Part shown: piece by piece, positions 34,810 through 43,247 of the stretch | How positions within the stretch are numbered: position 1 is the stretch's first letter | Layout: every line of letters begins with the position of its first letter | DNA from: Nitrospinaceae bacterium | GTDB taxonomy: Bacteria; Nitrospinota; Nitrospinia; Nitrospinales; Nitrospinaceae | NCBI GenBank assembly: GCA_024644405.1 | Contig: JAHELC010000038.1 | Span: forward strand, 62,001 to 126,000 | Reading direction: 5' to 3' | Length of the DNA stretch: 64,000 nt | Notes under the pieces: model-generated | Seen by the model: only the letters and a program-made list of their open reading frames with translations | Database searches by the model: none | What the model was told of the DNA's origin: nothing | Program-made: the position numbers and the translations under genes

Positions 34810-35610
34810 CTAATTGATCTTATACTCACTGAACAAAAACCGGTAAAAATGCAGAATGTCGCCACCTTTTTTAAAAATTTGATTTATTTTGACAGGGAGC
34901 CAGAATCCCATAACTTTTCGATAGGTATAACGGGTAGTCTCAGAATAAGAATCCCTTCCCAGGTCAAATCGTGCGAGGGTTTCGGAAACCAGCCATTTGT
35001 CTTCTTTTTGGATATATTTGAATTGGGAAGCAACATTGTACGGCGGAGTTTTCTTTTCGATGTTGATTTTGGATATTCTCCAATGCTCGGAATTGATATC
35101 CAGGGAATAGGTTTGAATCTCATCGTACTTAAAGGGAGATTGATATTCGACAGTTGTCTTGAAGAAGGATTTGCCCGCTTGGTTGGATTTGAATCCTAAA
35201 AGAGTTTGACTGAGACTGCGCGGCAGAATGACTTCGCGGTAGTTCACGTAAAAGTTTTTGATTTTCTCTTTTTCGGTTTCGGTCAATCTTTTGAGTCGGG
35301 GGTCAACTTGGAAAATGCGCGTATCGGATTGGCTATCCCAGGAGAACAAAACCTCTGGGTGTGATATGAATTTTGGCGAGGATGCCGCCAAATCTTTCTG
35401 CAACCATTTGATTCTGGCAGTCAATTTATTCAGACCTAATTGTGAGGGATAGTAATAGTGTGAATCCAGTTTTTGAAGAAGAAGATCCGTAGATAGAGCA
35501 AAAGCGGGGTAGGGGAGGTTGATAAATATACTGAAAAATAAGAGAAACCGAAGCAAGCAGGCACTCCAGGATTTTCCATGGGCCTTGGGATTCAATTCAT
35601 TCTTTCGCAT
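34810..35610 (-). CDS. Exported hypothetical protein, LolA-like, 266 aa
   Basis: A long positively charged N-region precedes a hydrophobic signal (LLRFLLFFSIFINL, ending PAFA). The mature part is beta-rich with SQTLLGFKSNQAG and QFKYIQKEDKWLVSE, resembling outer-membrane lipoprotein-sorting (LolA/LppX) folds, but weakly. It is the last gene of the envelope operon and follows the TlpA gene. ATGs at 35640 and 35637 are alternative starts. The DNA is more AT-rich than most of the window. Confidence 0.72.
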   Translation of the reverse strand: MRKNELNPKAHGKSWSACLLRFLLFFSIFINLPYPAFALSTDLLLQKLDSHYYYPSQLGLNKLTARIKWLQKDLAASSPKFISHPEVLFSWDSQSDTRIFQVDPRLKRLTETEKEKIKNFYVNYREVILPRSLSQTLLGFKSNQAGKSFFKTTVEYQSPFKYDEIQTYSLDINSEHWRISKINIEKKTPPYNVASQFKYIQKEDKWLVSETLARFDLGRDSYSETTRYTYRKVMGFWLPVKINQIFKKGGDILHFYRFLFSEYKIN

Positions 35611-35642
35611 TGCACAAAAAATTCGTCGCGCAGTCATCATTA

Positions 35643-36182
35643 TCAATGTAGGGATTTCATCAGCTCCAATGAAGCCGGACTATCCCAATTCCGGGCCCCT
35701 GAGACGAAACCCCGGAGTTTTCCTTCGGCGTCGATCAGATAGCTGGTGGGAAGACCACGGATAAAATAGGATTTACGAACGCTGCGGTCAGGGTCCACCA
35801 AAATGGGAAACGTCAGGTTCAGATTCTCTGCATACTGGTTCACTTTTTTCATGTTAAACCGATCAATGGAAATAGCGATAATATGAAAACCTCCGTTTTT
35901 ATTGGCGGCTTCATGCATTCTCTGCATCGAAGGCAGTTCTTCCTTGCAGGGTCCGCACCAGGTGGCCCAGAAATTGAGCAGAACCGGTTTGCCCTTGAAT
36001 TGCGCCAGGCTGACCGGTTTGCCGTGGATATCCTTTAAAACGAAATCGGGTGCCGGTTTGGAGGTGCGGGGACGCGCCACGCCGAGTTGTTCAAATGGAT
36101 CGGGTGAGGCGTTTAACGGCATTGCACACAAAAAATAAAGCAGAAGCAGCGCCCATAGTTTTTTCCAGATGCCTCTATTCAT
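35643..36182 (-). CDS. TlpA-type periplasmic thioredoxin, 179 aa
   Basis: An N-terminal signal or anchor (10-25) is followed by a thioredoxin fold with the redox site WCGPC (C76, C79) and the cis-Pro in RGLPTSYLID. Such proteins reduce cysteines of exported metal or heme proteins. It starts one base after the stop of the monoheme lipoprotein gene, which supports a role in maturing that protein or the Cys-rich first product of the operon. Confidence 0.92.
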   Translation of the reverse strand: MNRGIWKKLWALLLLYFLCAMPLNASPDPFEQLGVARPRTSKPAPDFVLKDIHGKPVSLAQFKGKPVLLNFWATWCGPCKEELPSMQRMHEAANKNGGFHIIAISIDRFNMKKVNQYAENLNLTFPILVDPDRSVRKSYFIRGLPTSYLIDAEGKLRGFVSGARNWDSPASLELMKSLH

Positions 36183-36183
36183 A

Positions 36184-36483
36184 TCAATCCTTCCGGGCGT
36201 TACGATGCAGATAGGCCCTTATGGTTTCCATTTCCTGCGGTTCAAACGGAACTCCACGATTTTTCATATGGGTTTCCATGACTTTCAGGTAGTGATTCCA
36301 CTCCCGGACGTTATGTCGTCTGGGGTGCGGCCAACTGTGGCACACGGTGCATTTGTTGCGGAACAGAGCCACGTCCGGTGTTCCTTCTTCGGGTAGCGAT
36401 CCTGCGCCGCAACTCCACAGCCCCAGAGCCGCAATCGTCAGGATCAATGCACCTGAGAAATTAATTTTTAGCCATTGAACCAC
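36184..36483 (-). CDS. Small monoheme c-type cytochrome lipoprotein, 99 aa
   Basis: A lipobox-like LWSC at residue 25 follows a hydrophobic signal. One heme-c site, CTVCH (C45, C48, H49), is present, and M69 or M73 could be the distal ligand. The protein would sit on the periplasmic face of a membrane and carry single electrons. The GTG start overlaps the last base of the upstream stop (TAGTG), with AAGGAG 11 bases before, so translation is coupled to the outer-membrane protein gene. Confidence 0.87.
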   Translation of the reverse strand: MVQWLKINFSGALILTIAALGLWSCGAGSLPEEGTPDVALFRNKCTVCHSWPHPRRHNVREWNHYLKVMETHMKNRGVPFEPQEMETIRAYLHRNARKD

Positions 36484-37676
36484 TAAAATCCCAGCTCCTT
36501 CGGTGGATTCGTGCCCGTGTAACGCCGGCTCCGCTCAGTCGGCAGTTCGATGTACCAGGTCAGCATGACCCGAAAATCCTCTTTCAACTGCGGCCCGCGG
36601 AGGTCCTGGTAAAATGGAACCGAACCGTTGAGCTCGATGACGTTCAGCGGAAACGGTTGCCATTGAATACCGGCGGTTACGCTCACTTTTCTTCCTCCGT
36701 AATTGGCCGGATCGAATACGGGACTGATAAACGGGTTGGCGGGATTGAAGCCAACATGTCCGTGCCCCAACTCTCTTCCCGCATCCGGTTCGTCGCTGTA
36801 GCGGTCTTCCCAGGAGCCATTCAACTGCAGATGAACGACGGATTTTTCATGGAACTGGTACATACCATAGAGGTCCAATCGGAATTCGTCTCCCTGTTGA
36901 TAGCCCCGGTTGTTGTCGTAAACCCGGGCCGTATACAGGGCGGTGGCTCCATACCAGAACGGATCCTGGGATCCCTGATAGGCCAGTCCAAATATAGGAT
37001 CAAAGGTGCCGCTCCCCAGCTGCATTTTGAACGGAAGAATGGTGCCGTTTTGACCGGCAACGGGGTTGTTCCTGAATTTTTTATCGATGTTTCCTGTGGG
37101 GAGGGAAACTCCGAAAAGAGTCGAAACCTGATCCTTGGGAGCCAGATGGTCATCACTGTACAAGCGGTATTTACCAAGCAGTTTGATATCGCCGAAACCC
37201 CGTGACTCCATGGTGAATCCTGCTTCTCCGGTAGCGGCCTGCAGTCCGGCATTGAATTCCATCTGCATGCGGTTGAACTTGTAACTGGTCATCGCCATCA
37301 GCGCAAAATTGTCCGTAAACGAATAAGCGCCGCCAATCATGGTCATGTACATCTGCATGGCCGACGGAACCACGACGAACCTTCCCGGAGTCAATGGGGG
37401 TCCCAGCAGGGAGCCTTCCGATAAATTGGTGGTGCCGCTCCGCAGGGGGCCCATCGACATGATCATCTGGCTGAGCTTGAAGCGGAACTCGTGCGGTTCC
37501 GGGATGCCGCCGCCCGGAATGTTGAGGGGCATGTTGCCGCCGCAGTGTGCGCAACAGAGTCCCAGATAAGCCAGCGAGACAGAGGGCAGTAAAAGTCCTC
37601 CCAGTGTTAACAGCGCGACCGCTTGAACTTGACGTTTCACTCTGGCGGTAAAAGAGTTACGAATAAAAGTTTTCAT
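36483..37676 (-). CDS. Met-rich outer-membrane beta-barrel protein, 397 aa
   Basis: A signal peptide (ending SLA near 36) precedes a mature N-terminus with a Cys/His cluster, CCAHCGGNMP. The barrel contains unusually many Met residues (MIMSMG, MQMYMTMIGG, MAMTSYKFNRMQM), which is typical of copper- or silver-handling proteins. The overall layout resembles the MetA-pathway phenol-degradation type of outer-membrane transporter. It is the second gene of the operon. The specific metal is inferred, not shown. Confidence 0.8.
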   Translation of the reverse strand: MKTFIRNSFTARVKRQVQAVALLTLGGLLLPSVSLAYLGLCCAHCGGNMPLNIPGGGIPEPHEFRFKLSQMIMSMGPLRSGTTNLSEGSLLGPPLTPGRFVVVPSAMQMYMTMIGGAYSFTDNFALMAMTSYKFNRMQMEFNAGLQAATGEAGFTMESRGFGDIKLLGKYRLYSDDHLAPKDQVSTLFGVSLPTGNIDKKFRNNPVAGQNGTILPFKMQLGSGTFDPIFGLAYQGSQDPFWYGATALYTARVYDNNRGYQQGDEFRLDLYGMYQFHEKSVVHLQLNGSWEDRYSDEPDAGRELGHGHVGFNPANPFISPVFDPANYGGRKVSVTAGIQWQPFPLNVIELNGSVPFYQDLRGPQLKEDFRVMLTWYIELPTERSRRYTGTNPPKELGF

Positions 37677-37806
37677 GTACCAGATTCCTTATCAGAAAAA
37701 TGGGAATTATCCTGAAGGTTCACGGACTTATCAACATGTAAGGACTTCCTGTACACGGAGTATGATAAGAGTGGTTCTTCAGGAGTTGAAAGTCAGACTA
37801 GGATGA

Positions 37807-38217
37807 TCAGGCGTGTTGGGGAGGTTTTTCCCGGCGGTCAGGAAAAGGGGAAGGCAGGCGAAACCGTTTCGGGGTTAAAGAATATTTTTTGTCAGCAGAT
37901 GCAGTTGCGCCCATCGACGGGATAAGCATCAATATTTTGGACCCTTGGATTTGAACCAGAGTGCCACGGGAAGAATCGCCGCAGTCCGACTTGAGCTGGG
38001 TTTTTGTACTCCGGTCCCGCAGGGTGTGGGGACAAAACGGCAAAGTTTTGTGGTGATGTCCCTTGAGCAGACAATGGAGCGATTTCTTCACTTTAGGCGC
38101 ATCGAAAGGGGATTGGGCATGGACGCTCATGTGTGACGGATGCGCCAGGGCACCGCCGGGGAACACAAGTATTCCCGATACGAAAACCCCCAGTAAAATG
38201 ATCCCAAAGCCCTTCAT
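37807..38217 (-). CDS. Exported His/Cys-rich protein, 136 aa
   Basis: A signal peptide (ending GALA near 25) precedes HPSHMSVHAQ and then HCLLKGHHHKTLPFCPH, a dense His/Cys motif that should bind a soft metal. The C-terminus is basic and low in structure. I know of similar small proteins from copper-response loci, but I cannot name the family. It is the first gene of the envelope operon and the direct target of the promoter-palindrome at 38241-38277. Confidence 0.75.
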   Translation of the reverse strand: MKGFGIILLGVFVSGILVFPGGALAHPSHMSVHAQSPFDAPKVKKSLHCLLKGHHHKTLPFCPHTLRDRSTKTQLKSDCGDSSRGTLVQIQGSKILMLIPSMGATASADKKYSLTPKRFRLPSPFPDRREKPPQHA

Positions 38218-38240
38218 GAACCCTCAATTTTAAAAGATAT

Positions 38241-38277
38241 ATAGGTATTTATACCTATTTCTACCCCAACAAGTCAA
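38241..38277 (-). promoter_or_regulatory. Promoter with palindromic operator over the -10 box
   Basis: On the minus strand TTGACT (38277-38272) is separated by 18 bases from TATAAA (38253-38248). The -10 box lies inside a perfect inverted repeat, ATAGGTAT-TT-ATACCTAT, at 38241-38258. A dimeric repressor bound there would block RNA polymerase. No regulator gene is adjacent. Confidence 0.75.
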
Positions 38278-38291
38278 GAGGGGGTCAATAC

Positions 38292-38870
38292 TTAGCGGAA
38301 ACTTTCGGGGGAATAAAACCGGGCCGACAGGTAAGCGAGGTAGCGGAAGAAGCGGTGAAAGGGATTTTCCGGGCCGGGCACGGGTTGGACGTGGATGAAC
38401 CGCATGCCGGCGTCGATGGCCCCGCCGTCGGTAATGTAGTTGTCGCCGATCATGCACACCGTTGCCGGGTCGTCCAATCCCAGGTATTGTTTCATGGCGA
38501 TTTCGAAGCCCCGCGGGTCGGGTTTTGGTAGGACGTCGGTCACAATGGCGACGCCTTCAAACGCCTCGAAGCGGTCTTCCATGGCATTGGTGTAAATCGC
38601 CACGCGCAGGCCGTTTTGAACCATCCTGTGAACATGCCCGCGCACCGATTCGGAGAACACCCGGGTATGATGCGGCCCCAGCGTCCCGTCAGCATCCAAC
38701 AGAACCCCTTTTATGCCGTCCGAGATCAAAGAGTCGACAGGAATGTCCTCAAACCGTTTGACGGCCCTGTAGGTTTTCAGGCTTTTCGGCGCAAAGGGCA
38801 GGGTGAGAAAGCGCTGGATTTTGACCCATTTCAGGCCTTCACGCGGGGAGGTAACTTGTGGTGTGTTCAT
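38292..38870 (-). CDS. HAD-superfamily phosphatase, YqeG-like, 192 aa
   Basis: HAD motif I is LLDADGTLGP (D59, D61), motif II is IYTNA, motif III is KPDPRGF, and motif IV is GDNYITDGG. The short insert-free fold and FAPKSLKTYRAV at the N-terminus match YqeG (HAD subfamily IIIA). The substrate may be a phosphatidylglycerol-phosphate-like lipid as for the plant and yeast relatives, but this is uncertain. It is probably not in the metal operon, as a promoter separates them. Confidence 0.87.
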   Translation of the reverse strand: MNTPQVTSPREGLKWVKIQRFLTLPFAPKSLKTYRAVKRFEDIPVDSLISDGIKGVLLDADGTLGPHHTRVFSESVRGHVHRMVQNGLRVAIYTNAMEDRFEAFEGVAIVTDVLPKPDPRGFEIAMKQYLGLDDPATVCMIGDNYITDGGAIDAGMRFIHVQPVPGPENPFHRFFRYLAYLSARFYSPESFR

Positions 38871-38977
38871 ATCAGGGAGATCCTCGGGCCGGAAAGCAAT
38901 CGCTCCCGATTATAACAGACTTACACTAACTCCATTAAATTCAATAAGTTCTATGGGGTACTGTTTATGCCTCCACG

Positions 38978-39006
38978 TTGAATTTGATACAGGCGCATGG
39001 TATATT
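38978..39006 (+). promoter_or_regulatory. Sigma-70 promoter of the DUF4124 gene
   Basis: TTGAAT (38978-38983), 17-base spacer, TATATT (39001-39006), about 95 bases before the GTG at 39100. Confidence 0.6.
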
Positions 39007-39099
39007 ATTATATTGTAACTAGATGTAAATATTATAAATCTCTGGCTAATTGCGTATCTGTCGCAGGTCAGTTTTTTTATGGATTCAGGGAGAACCCCC

Positions 39100-39783
39100 G
39101 TGCGAAAAACTTTCAAACTATCCTACCCCGTCATCGGCCTGATGATGGCCCTGCTCTGGCTGTTTCCCGCCCCGGTGGATGCCGCCATATACAAGTGGAA
39201 AGACGATCAGGGCAAGACCCATTTTACCGATGATAAATCCAAAATTCCCCTGAAATACCGTGAGCAACTGGAAAAATTCAAGGGCGTGGCCGAGCCGAAG
39301 CCCGAACCGGTTGAAGAGCCGGTGGAAAGTGAGAAAGAAAAGGAAGCCGTCGCTGTCGAACCGGAAGCCGGAGAAGGCAATGGCGGAGGGGAACCCCCCA
39401 AGAAGAAAAAGAATGTCGAATTAATTGCCATGTTGAAGGAAACCATCCAGTTTCTTGAAGATGAAAACCGGACACACCAGCGCCTGCTCAATTTTGTGAA
39501 ACCGGATGTGCAAAACGGCCGGTATTACATAGTGCCCATTCGCAAGGGGGTTAACAAAAAGGAACAATTCGTCAAAAAGCTGAAGGGCTTCAAACATCCT
39601 TCTTTGAAAAGGGCGGGACGGTTTCTAAAAAACAGCCTCTTCAGGGATCGCCAGGAAAAAATCGGCGGAGATGGCTATCTGGAGCGGATTCTAGATTTGA
39701 AACAACGGCTGGAGAGAGAAATCAAAACCAAAAAAAAGATCATCAAAAGACTGCAGTCCGACCTGGACGAAGAAGACAAATAA
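39100..39783 (+). CDS. DUF4124-domain exported protein, 227 aa
   Basis: After a signal peptide ending VDA, the DUF4124 motif AIYKWKDDQGKTHFTDD opens the mature protein. A low-complexity P/E/K-rich linker (about 75-110) and a coiled-coil, Lys-rich C-terminus follow (LKQRLEREIKTKKKIIKRLQ). I chose the GTG at 39100 because AGGGAG lies 7 bases upstream; the ATG at 39079 adds seven residues and has a poorer site. Periplasmic; function unknown. Confidence 0.83.
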   Translation: MRKTFKLSYPVIGLMMALLWLFPAPVDAAIYKWKDDQGKTHFTDDKSKIPLKYREQLEKFKGVAEPKPEPVEEPVESEKEKEAVAVEPEAGEGNGGGEPPKKKKNVELIAMLKETIQFLEDENRTHQRLLNFVKPDVQNGRYYIVPIRKGVNKKEQFVKKLKGFKHPSLKRAGRFLKNSLFRDRQEKIGGDGYLERILDLKQRLEREIKTKKKIIKRLQSDLDEEDK

Positions 39784-39968
39784 ATCCTGCCTCACTTCAA
39801 GCAACTTTCAATATAAGCGCGAACCTGTCAAAGGGTTTTAACCGGCCTCCATCATTCATTGTATAAGGAATGATGTTTTACGGGTAAACCTGCGTCCTGT
39901 CTTTGGAGAGAGCTGTTGGGAAACACTGAACGAAGTGTTGTGGGCAGAAAGGGGAACAGAAACCTTTT

Positions 39969-40018
39969 CCGGCCCGTGGCGTCAGCCCGTAAGGGCTGTG
40001 CCACTCTTTGGGACCGGA
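39969..40018. repeat. Long hairpin at the 3' end of the pilin operon
   Basis: An outer stem, CCGGCCC with GGGACCGG (one bulge), encloses GTGGC/GCCAC and then CAGCCC/GGGCTG around a GTAA tetraloop. It lies 16 bases past the pilX stop at 40034. No long U-tract follows on the minus strand, so it may stabilise the mRNA 3' end or be a REP-like element. Confidence 0.6.
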
Positions 40019-40033
40019 GGTTGTTCGTCAGAA

Positions 40034-41464
40034 TCAGTCGATCTCTTTCCAGGCGACTGTCTCGAAGTTGAGATTGATGATGCTGTTGGCGAGGTCGATA
40101 GCCGCACAACTGTAATAGATGTCGGCACTACCGGTAAACTCGACGGTCGCGTTGACCGCGTTACCCACCACCATGGCGCCGTAGATCTTGGCAGAACCCG
40201 TTCCGACCAGAGCGCCGGGGCAGTCGGGACAGGAACAGGTGGAGCAGGCCCCGACCAGAATAACTCCGTTATAATCCAGGGAACCTGAAATAGACAGATC
40301 ACCATCAACGATCAGAACCCCATGGCCTGTCGAGGATCCGTTCAATGTTAAATTGTCGTCAAAATAGGTGATTTGGGGGGCCGCGAGAGTTCCCATGGTG
40401 ACGCCACTCAGACTTTGCGCGCCATTATAGACCACGTTGGCCTGGGGGATCAGCTCGGTCCGCAGTTCTTCGCCTTCCACGCCGGTGAAGCTGGTTTGGC
40501 CGGTTTCAATGGCCGGTATGCCACCGCTTCCGCCGTTGAAATTGTTAAATGTTCCCGCACTCGCCGCCATACAGGTCGGGTCGGTGCAATCCGCTTCGTT
40601 ATTATTTCCCACCTGCTGGATAGCCCCTGTGGATTCAGTGGCCACGGCTTCCTGCGACGGACACGAGGGGTCTGCCGTTGGAGGATCGCCAATGCCATAC
40701 GCGCTGCCCCCCGGTGCGCCACCATCGACGATGAAACCACCACCGGAAACTGAGATAATGGATTGAGGACCGGTCAGGGTTACCGCACCGGGAAACGTTG
40801 ACGGTGGAAAAATTTTGCGCTTGACCTTGGCGTGGATGGTTTTGGTCGTGCCATCGGCTGTGACGCCGATGGATTCTACATGGACAAAGCCATCCCGGTC
40901 GACCCACGCTTCATTGGCGGTGTCCAGCTTGGGGTCCGTATGACCCGGCGCACATATCGTGTTACCCAGAGTATCTACCGGGCATAAATGAGCATCATTG
41001 TTGTCCCATACACGGATCAGGTAGGTCCCGCCGTTGTAAGCCACCTGGGTATAATCATGAGCAGCGCCGTCGATCTTGCTGGTTGTGTTAACCGCGGTGC
41101 TTCCGGCGATTGCCGTCGGCCCGGCTCCCCCGGCGGTGAACGTGCCGTTGTCGGTAAAAGTGGTCAAAACCTGATCCGTCCCGAACATAACATCTTCGAG
41201 TGTGTTGGACGAGAAAACCTCCTTGACACGCTCAACACCCGCGTCTGCCATAAAAAACGCTTCGCGGTCGGTCTGGAATTTTTCGCCCCGGTCGAATTCT
41301 GCAGAGGTCATTTGCAGGGCCACCGGAACCAGAGAGATCATGACCACCATCAGGAGCAGAGCCACGATCATGGCCGCGCCGGATTCGTTGGCCAATGCAC
41401 GAATACCAGGAGAGTTACCTCCGTTAGTAGTTTTGTTCTTGTCGTTCTTCAGATGTATATTCAT
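40034..41464 (-). CDS. pilX: PilX-like minor pilin protein, 476 aa
   Basis: The N-terminus has the PilX_N pattern: a short positive tail, then ESGAAMIVALLLMVVMISLV as membrane helix (about 28-50), then REAFFMADAGVERV, matching the helix of type IV minor pilin assembly proteins. The remaining 380 residues are far longer than in Pseudomonas PilX (about 195 aa). They are Gly/Thr-rich, predicted beta, with paired cysteines (CTDPTC; CSTCSCPDC near residue 400). This suggests a large surface-exposed head. The ATG overlaps the pilW stop by 4 bases. Confidence 0.83.
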   Translation of the reverse strand: MNIHLKNDKNKTTNGGNSPGIRALANESGAAMIVALLLMVVMISLVPVALQMTSAEFDRGEKFQTDREAFFMADAGVERVKEVFSSNTLEDVMFGTDQVLTTFTDNGTFTAGGAGPTAIAGSTAVNTTSKIDGAAHDYTQVAYNGGTYLIRVWDNNDAHLCPVDTLGNTICAPGHTDPKLDTANEAWVDRDGFVHVESIGVTADGTTKTIHAKVKRKIFPPSTFPGAVTLTGPQSIISVSGGGFIVDGGAPGGSAYGIGDPPTADPSCPSQEAVATESTGAIQQVGNNNEADCTDPTCMAASAGTFNNFNGGSGGIPAIETGQTSFTGVEGEELRTELIPQANVVYNGAQSLSGVTMGTLAAPQITYFDDNLTLNGSSTGHGVLIVDGDLSISGSLDYNGVILVGACSTCSCPDCPGALVGTGSAKIYGAMVVGNAVNATVEFTGSADIYYSCAAIDLANSIINLNFETVAWKEID

Positions 41465-42360
41465 ATGCCCATATTCCTTAAATTGATGTCAGTCTGTAAT
41501 AATGTAGTAATACTGGAATCGTCGTCGTTTACGACAGTAATCGAAATGCCTATCTTGCGTACCTCACCCAGGTCGGCCGCAGACAAGGGCAGGGTGGTGA
41601 GTGCGACATCGTCCGCATCAAAATAGGTGAATGTCAAATCGGATACCTTGCTGGCCACCGTAGTCGTCGTGTCGTCCCCGCCACCGTCGTCGGTGCCGTT
41701 GTCATCTGTAACTATGATGGTCTGGGCACCTGCGTTATAGGTATACGTAATGACATGGAATTTGTTGACTTCCACCGCAACCACGTCGGTTACCGGCAGG
41801 TAAGTTCCATCACCCCCGCCGCCATAGGCGCCGACAGTGACGTTTCGGGCCGCGGTTCCTGTTCCCCAGCCCATCATTTCGCCTACCCCGGGAATAGTCA
41901 CCTGTGAAGTGAAAGTTTTGGTGTTCCATTTGGTCGGTGTTTCCACATCATAAAAGACTATATTGTCGTTTACCGTAAAGGGGGTCGGATCGTCCACCAC
42001 CAAACCGGTATTGTTGGGATCGGTGGAATCGAAACTGGCATAGGTCGAAACATTGTCCATGTTGGCCATGAAAGTAATAGTCGTGGCGTCGGCGTTGGTA
42101 ATGCCTCGTGCGGGCCGGAGTGCGGCTGAATCGCCGGGAGGAAATCCGTAACCGGCCAGGAGAAGGTTGTCCACCACTTGATCCATAGCCAGGCGGGCAA
42201 AATCCCTCGTTTGCAGGGTCCTGTTTTCATCCCGCAACAGTTTGTCCTGTTTGGAGTACGTATAAATAGCGGCTCCCATTAAAACGATTCCGACTGCCAT
42301 GGCAATCAGCATTTCAATCAGGGTAAAACCCTTTTCGTTTTTTATTTTCGTGTCGATCAT
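41461..42360 (-). CDS. pilW: PilW-like minor pilin, 299 aa
   Basis: It has a prepilin cleavage site, EKG/FTLIEMLIA, with the Glu at +5 and the following hydrophobic helix. The body contains PilW-type GYGFPPGDSAALRPARG and many Asp/Thr repeats. GAGG lies 7 bases before the ATG at 42360; a TTG four codons earlier is less likely. Minor pilins of this class prime pilus assembly from the inner membrane. It is the middle gene of pilVWX. Confidence 0.87.
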   Translation of the reverse strand: MIDTKIKNEKGFTLIEMLIAMAVGIVLMGAAIYTYSKQDKLLRDENRTLQTRDFARLAMDQVVDNLLLAGYGFPPGDSAALRPARGITNADATTITFMANMDNVSTYASFDSTDPNNTGLVVDDPTPFTVNDNIVFYDVETPTKWNTKTFTSQVTIPGVGEMMGWGTGTAARNVTVGAYGGGGDGTYLPVTDVVAVEVNKFHVITYTYNAGAQTIIVTDDNGTDDGGGDDTTTTVASKVSDLTFTYFDADDVALTTLPLSAADLGEVRKIGISITVVNDDDSSITTLLQTDINLRNMGI

Positions 42361-42376
42361 GAATCGCCTCAAGTGA

Positions 42377-42763
42377 TCAATCGTTTATCAATGTTCTTAA
42401 TGTGTACTGCGTGGCTCCCTGGCTCGTACCGTCCCAGGTGACCACGACCGTCACTTCATCGGACAGGCCCACAAAGTCTTCTACAATGGTCCAGGCCCGG
42501 TTAAAGGTACCGGCCTGAGTGGTAACGGTATCGGTGCTGTTGTCTGCCGAGGATATGTCATTCTTCAGCGCCAGGCCTCGCAAATCCTCTACCTTGTCCT
42601 GAGCGATAAGCGTGGCCATGGTTCTACGTTCATTACCGGAGTTCTTGCTCACCAGGCTACCCAAAAAAGTAGCCATCGCAAGCAGGCCGAAGGTAAGGAT
42701 GACGGCGGCAATAAGCACTTCGATCAGAGTGAATCCGGATGATTTGTCGATTTTTTGTCTCAT
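42377..42763 (-). CDS. pilV: PilV-like minor pilin, 128 aa
   Basis: Prepilin with cleavage site SSG/FTLIEVLIA and helix AVILTFGLLAMATF. The PilV-type NSGNERRTMATLIAQDKVEDLR segment follows. First gene of the pilVWX operon, with a candidate sigma-54 promoter about 86 bases upstream. Confidence 0.9.
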   Translation of the reverse strand: MRQKIDKSSGFTLIEVLIAAVILTFGLLAMATFLGSLVSKNSGNERRTMATLIAQDKVEDLRGLALKNDISSADNSTDTVTTQAGTFNRAWTIVEDFVGLSDEVTVVVTWDGTSQGATQYTLRTLIND

Positions 42764-43247
42764 TGTCTTCTTTATAAAGTTGAATTGATTGATAATGAAC
42801 TTTAACCAGCAGTTTTCATAAATTCAGTAACTTAATAGGTAGTATAAAGCCGGTTTTCTGCCAGGCGCATCATTTTTCGTAATTCACTACAGTTTGAAAA
42901 GCAATAATCAGGCCAACCCAAGGGACAAATCACCTAAATAAAGTAAGTTCTTCGTTAACTCATTGAAATTCATAAAATTAGGATTTTATCAAAACACCAG
43001 GGTGCCCTATCAGATTATAATTTATACCCCATAAGAGTGACAAAATTAGAGCGCAAATTAACAATAATTGTCAGGAATACCTTGGGTGTAAATCAGTCCC
43101 TGGCCAGACCAAAATCCTAATCTGGGATAATCGGTTGGTTTTCAACCGAGTATAAAGCCTGAAATTGAGCGGGATTGGAAACCGTCGATTTTTCGAATGG
43201 GGATCTAAATGTATAATTTTTTACAACTTTTTCGGAGTATGTGGCCT
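42764..43247. other. Intergenic region upstream of pilV
   Basis: The AT-rich gap of 484 bases separates the GspH/FimT-like gene from pilV. It holds the sigma-54-like element at 42849-42863 and an overlapping TATACT on the minus strand (42846-42841). I see no further gene or RNA. Confidence 0.5.
42849..42863 (-). promoter_or_regulatory. Candidate sigma-54 promoter of pilVWX
   Basis: On the minus strand TGGCAGAAAACCGGC gives GG and GC separated by exactly 10 bases, the invariant spacing of -24/-12 promoters, and the -24 box TGGCA matches consensus. The predicted start lies about 74 bases before the pilV ATG. Confidence 0.5.

Noticed and set aside
37935-37965. T-loop-like GGTTCAAATCC on the minus strand
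   Set aside because: The flanking T-stem does not pair and no acceptor or anticodon arms are found. It lies inside the coding sequence of the His/Cys-rich protein.
39860-40030. Cyclic-di-GMP (GEMM) riboswitch near the pilin operon
   Set aside because: GGTAAACC- and GACGC-like strings exist, but their order and pairing do not match, and the position is downstream of the pilin operon and not in a leader.
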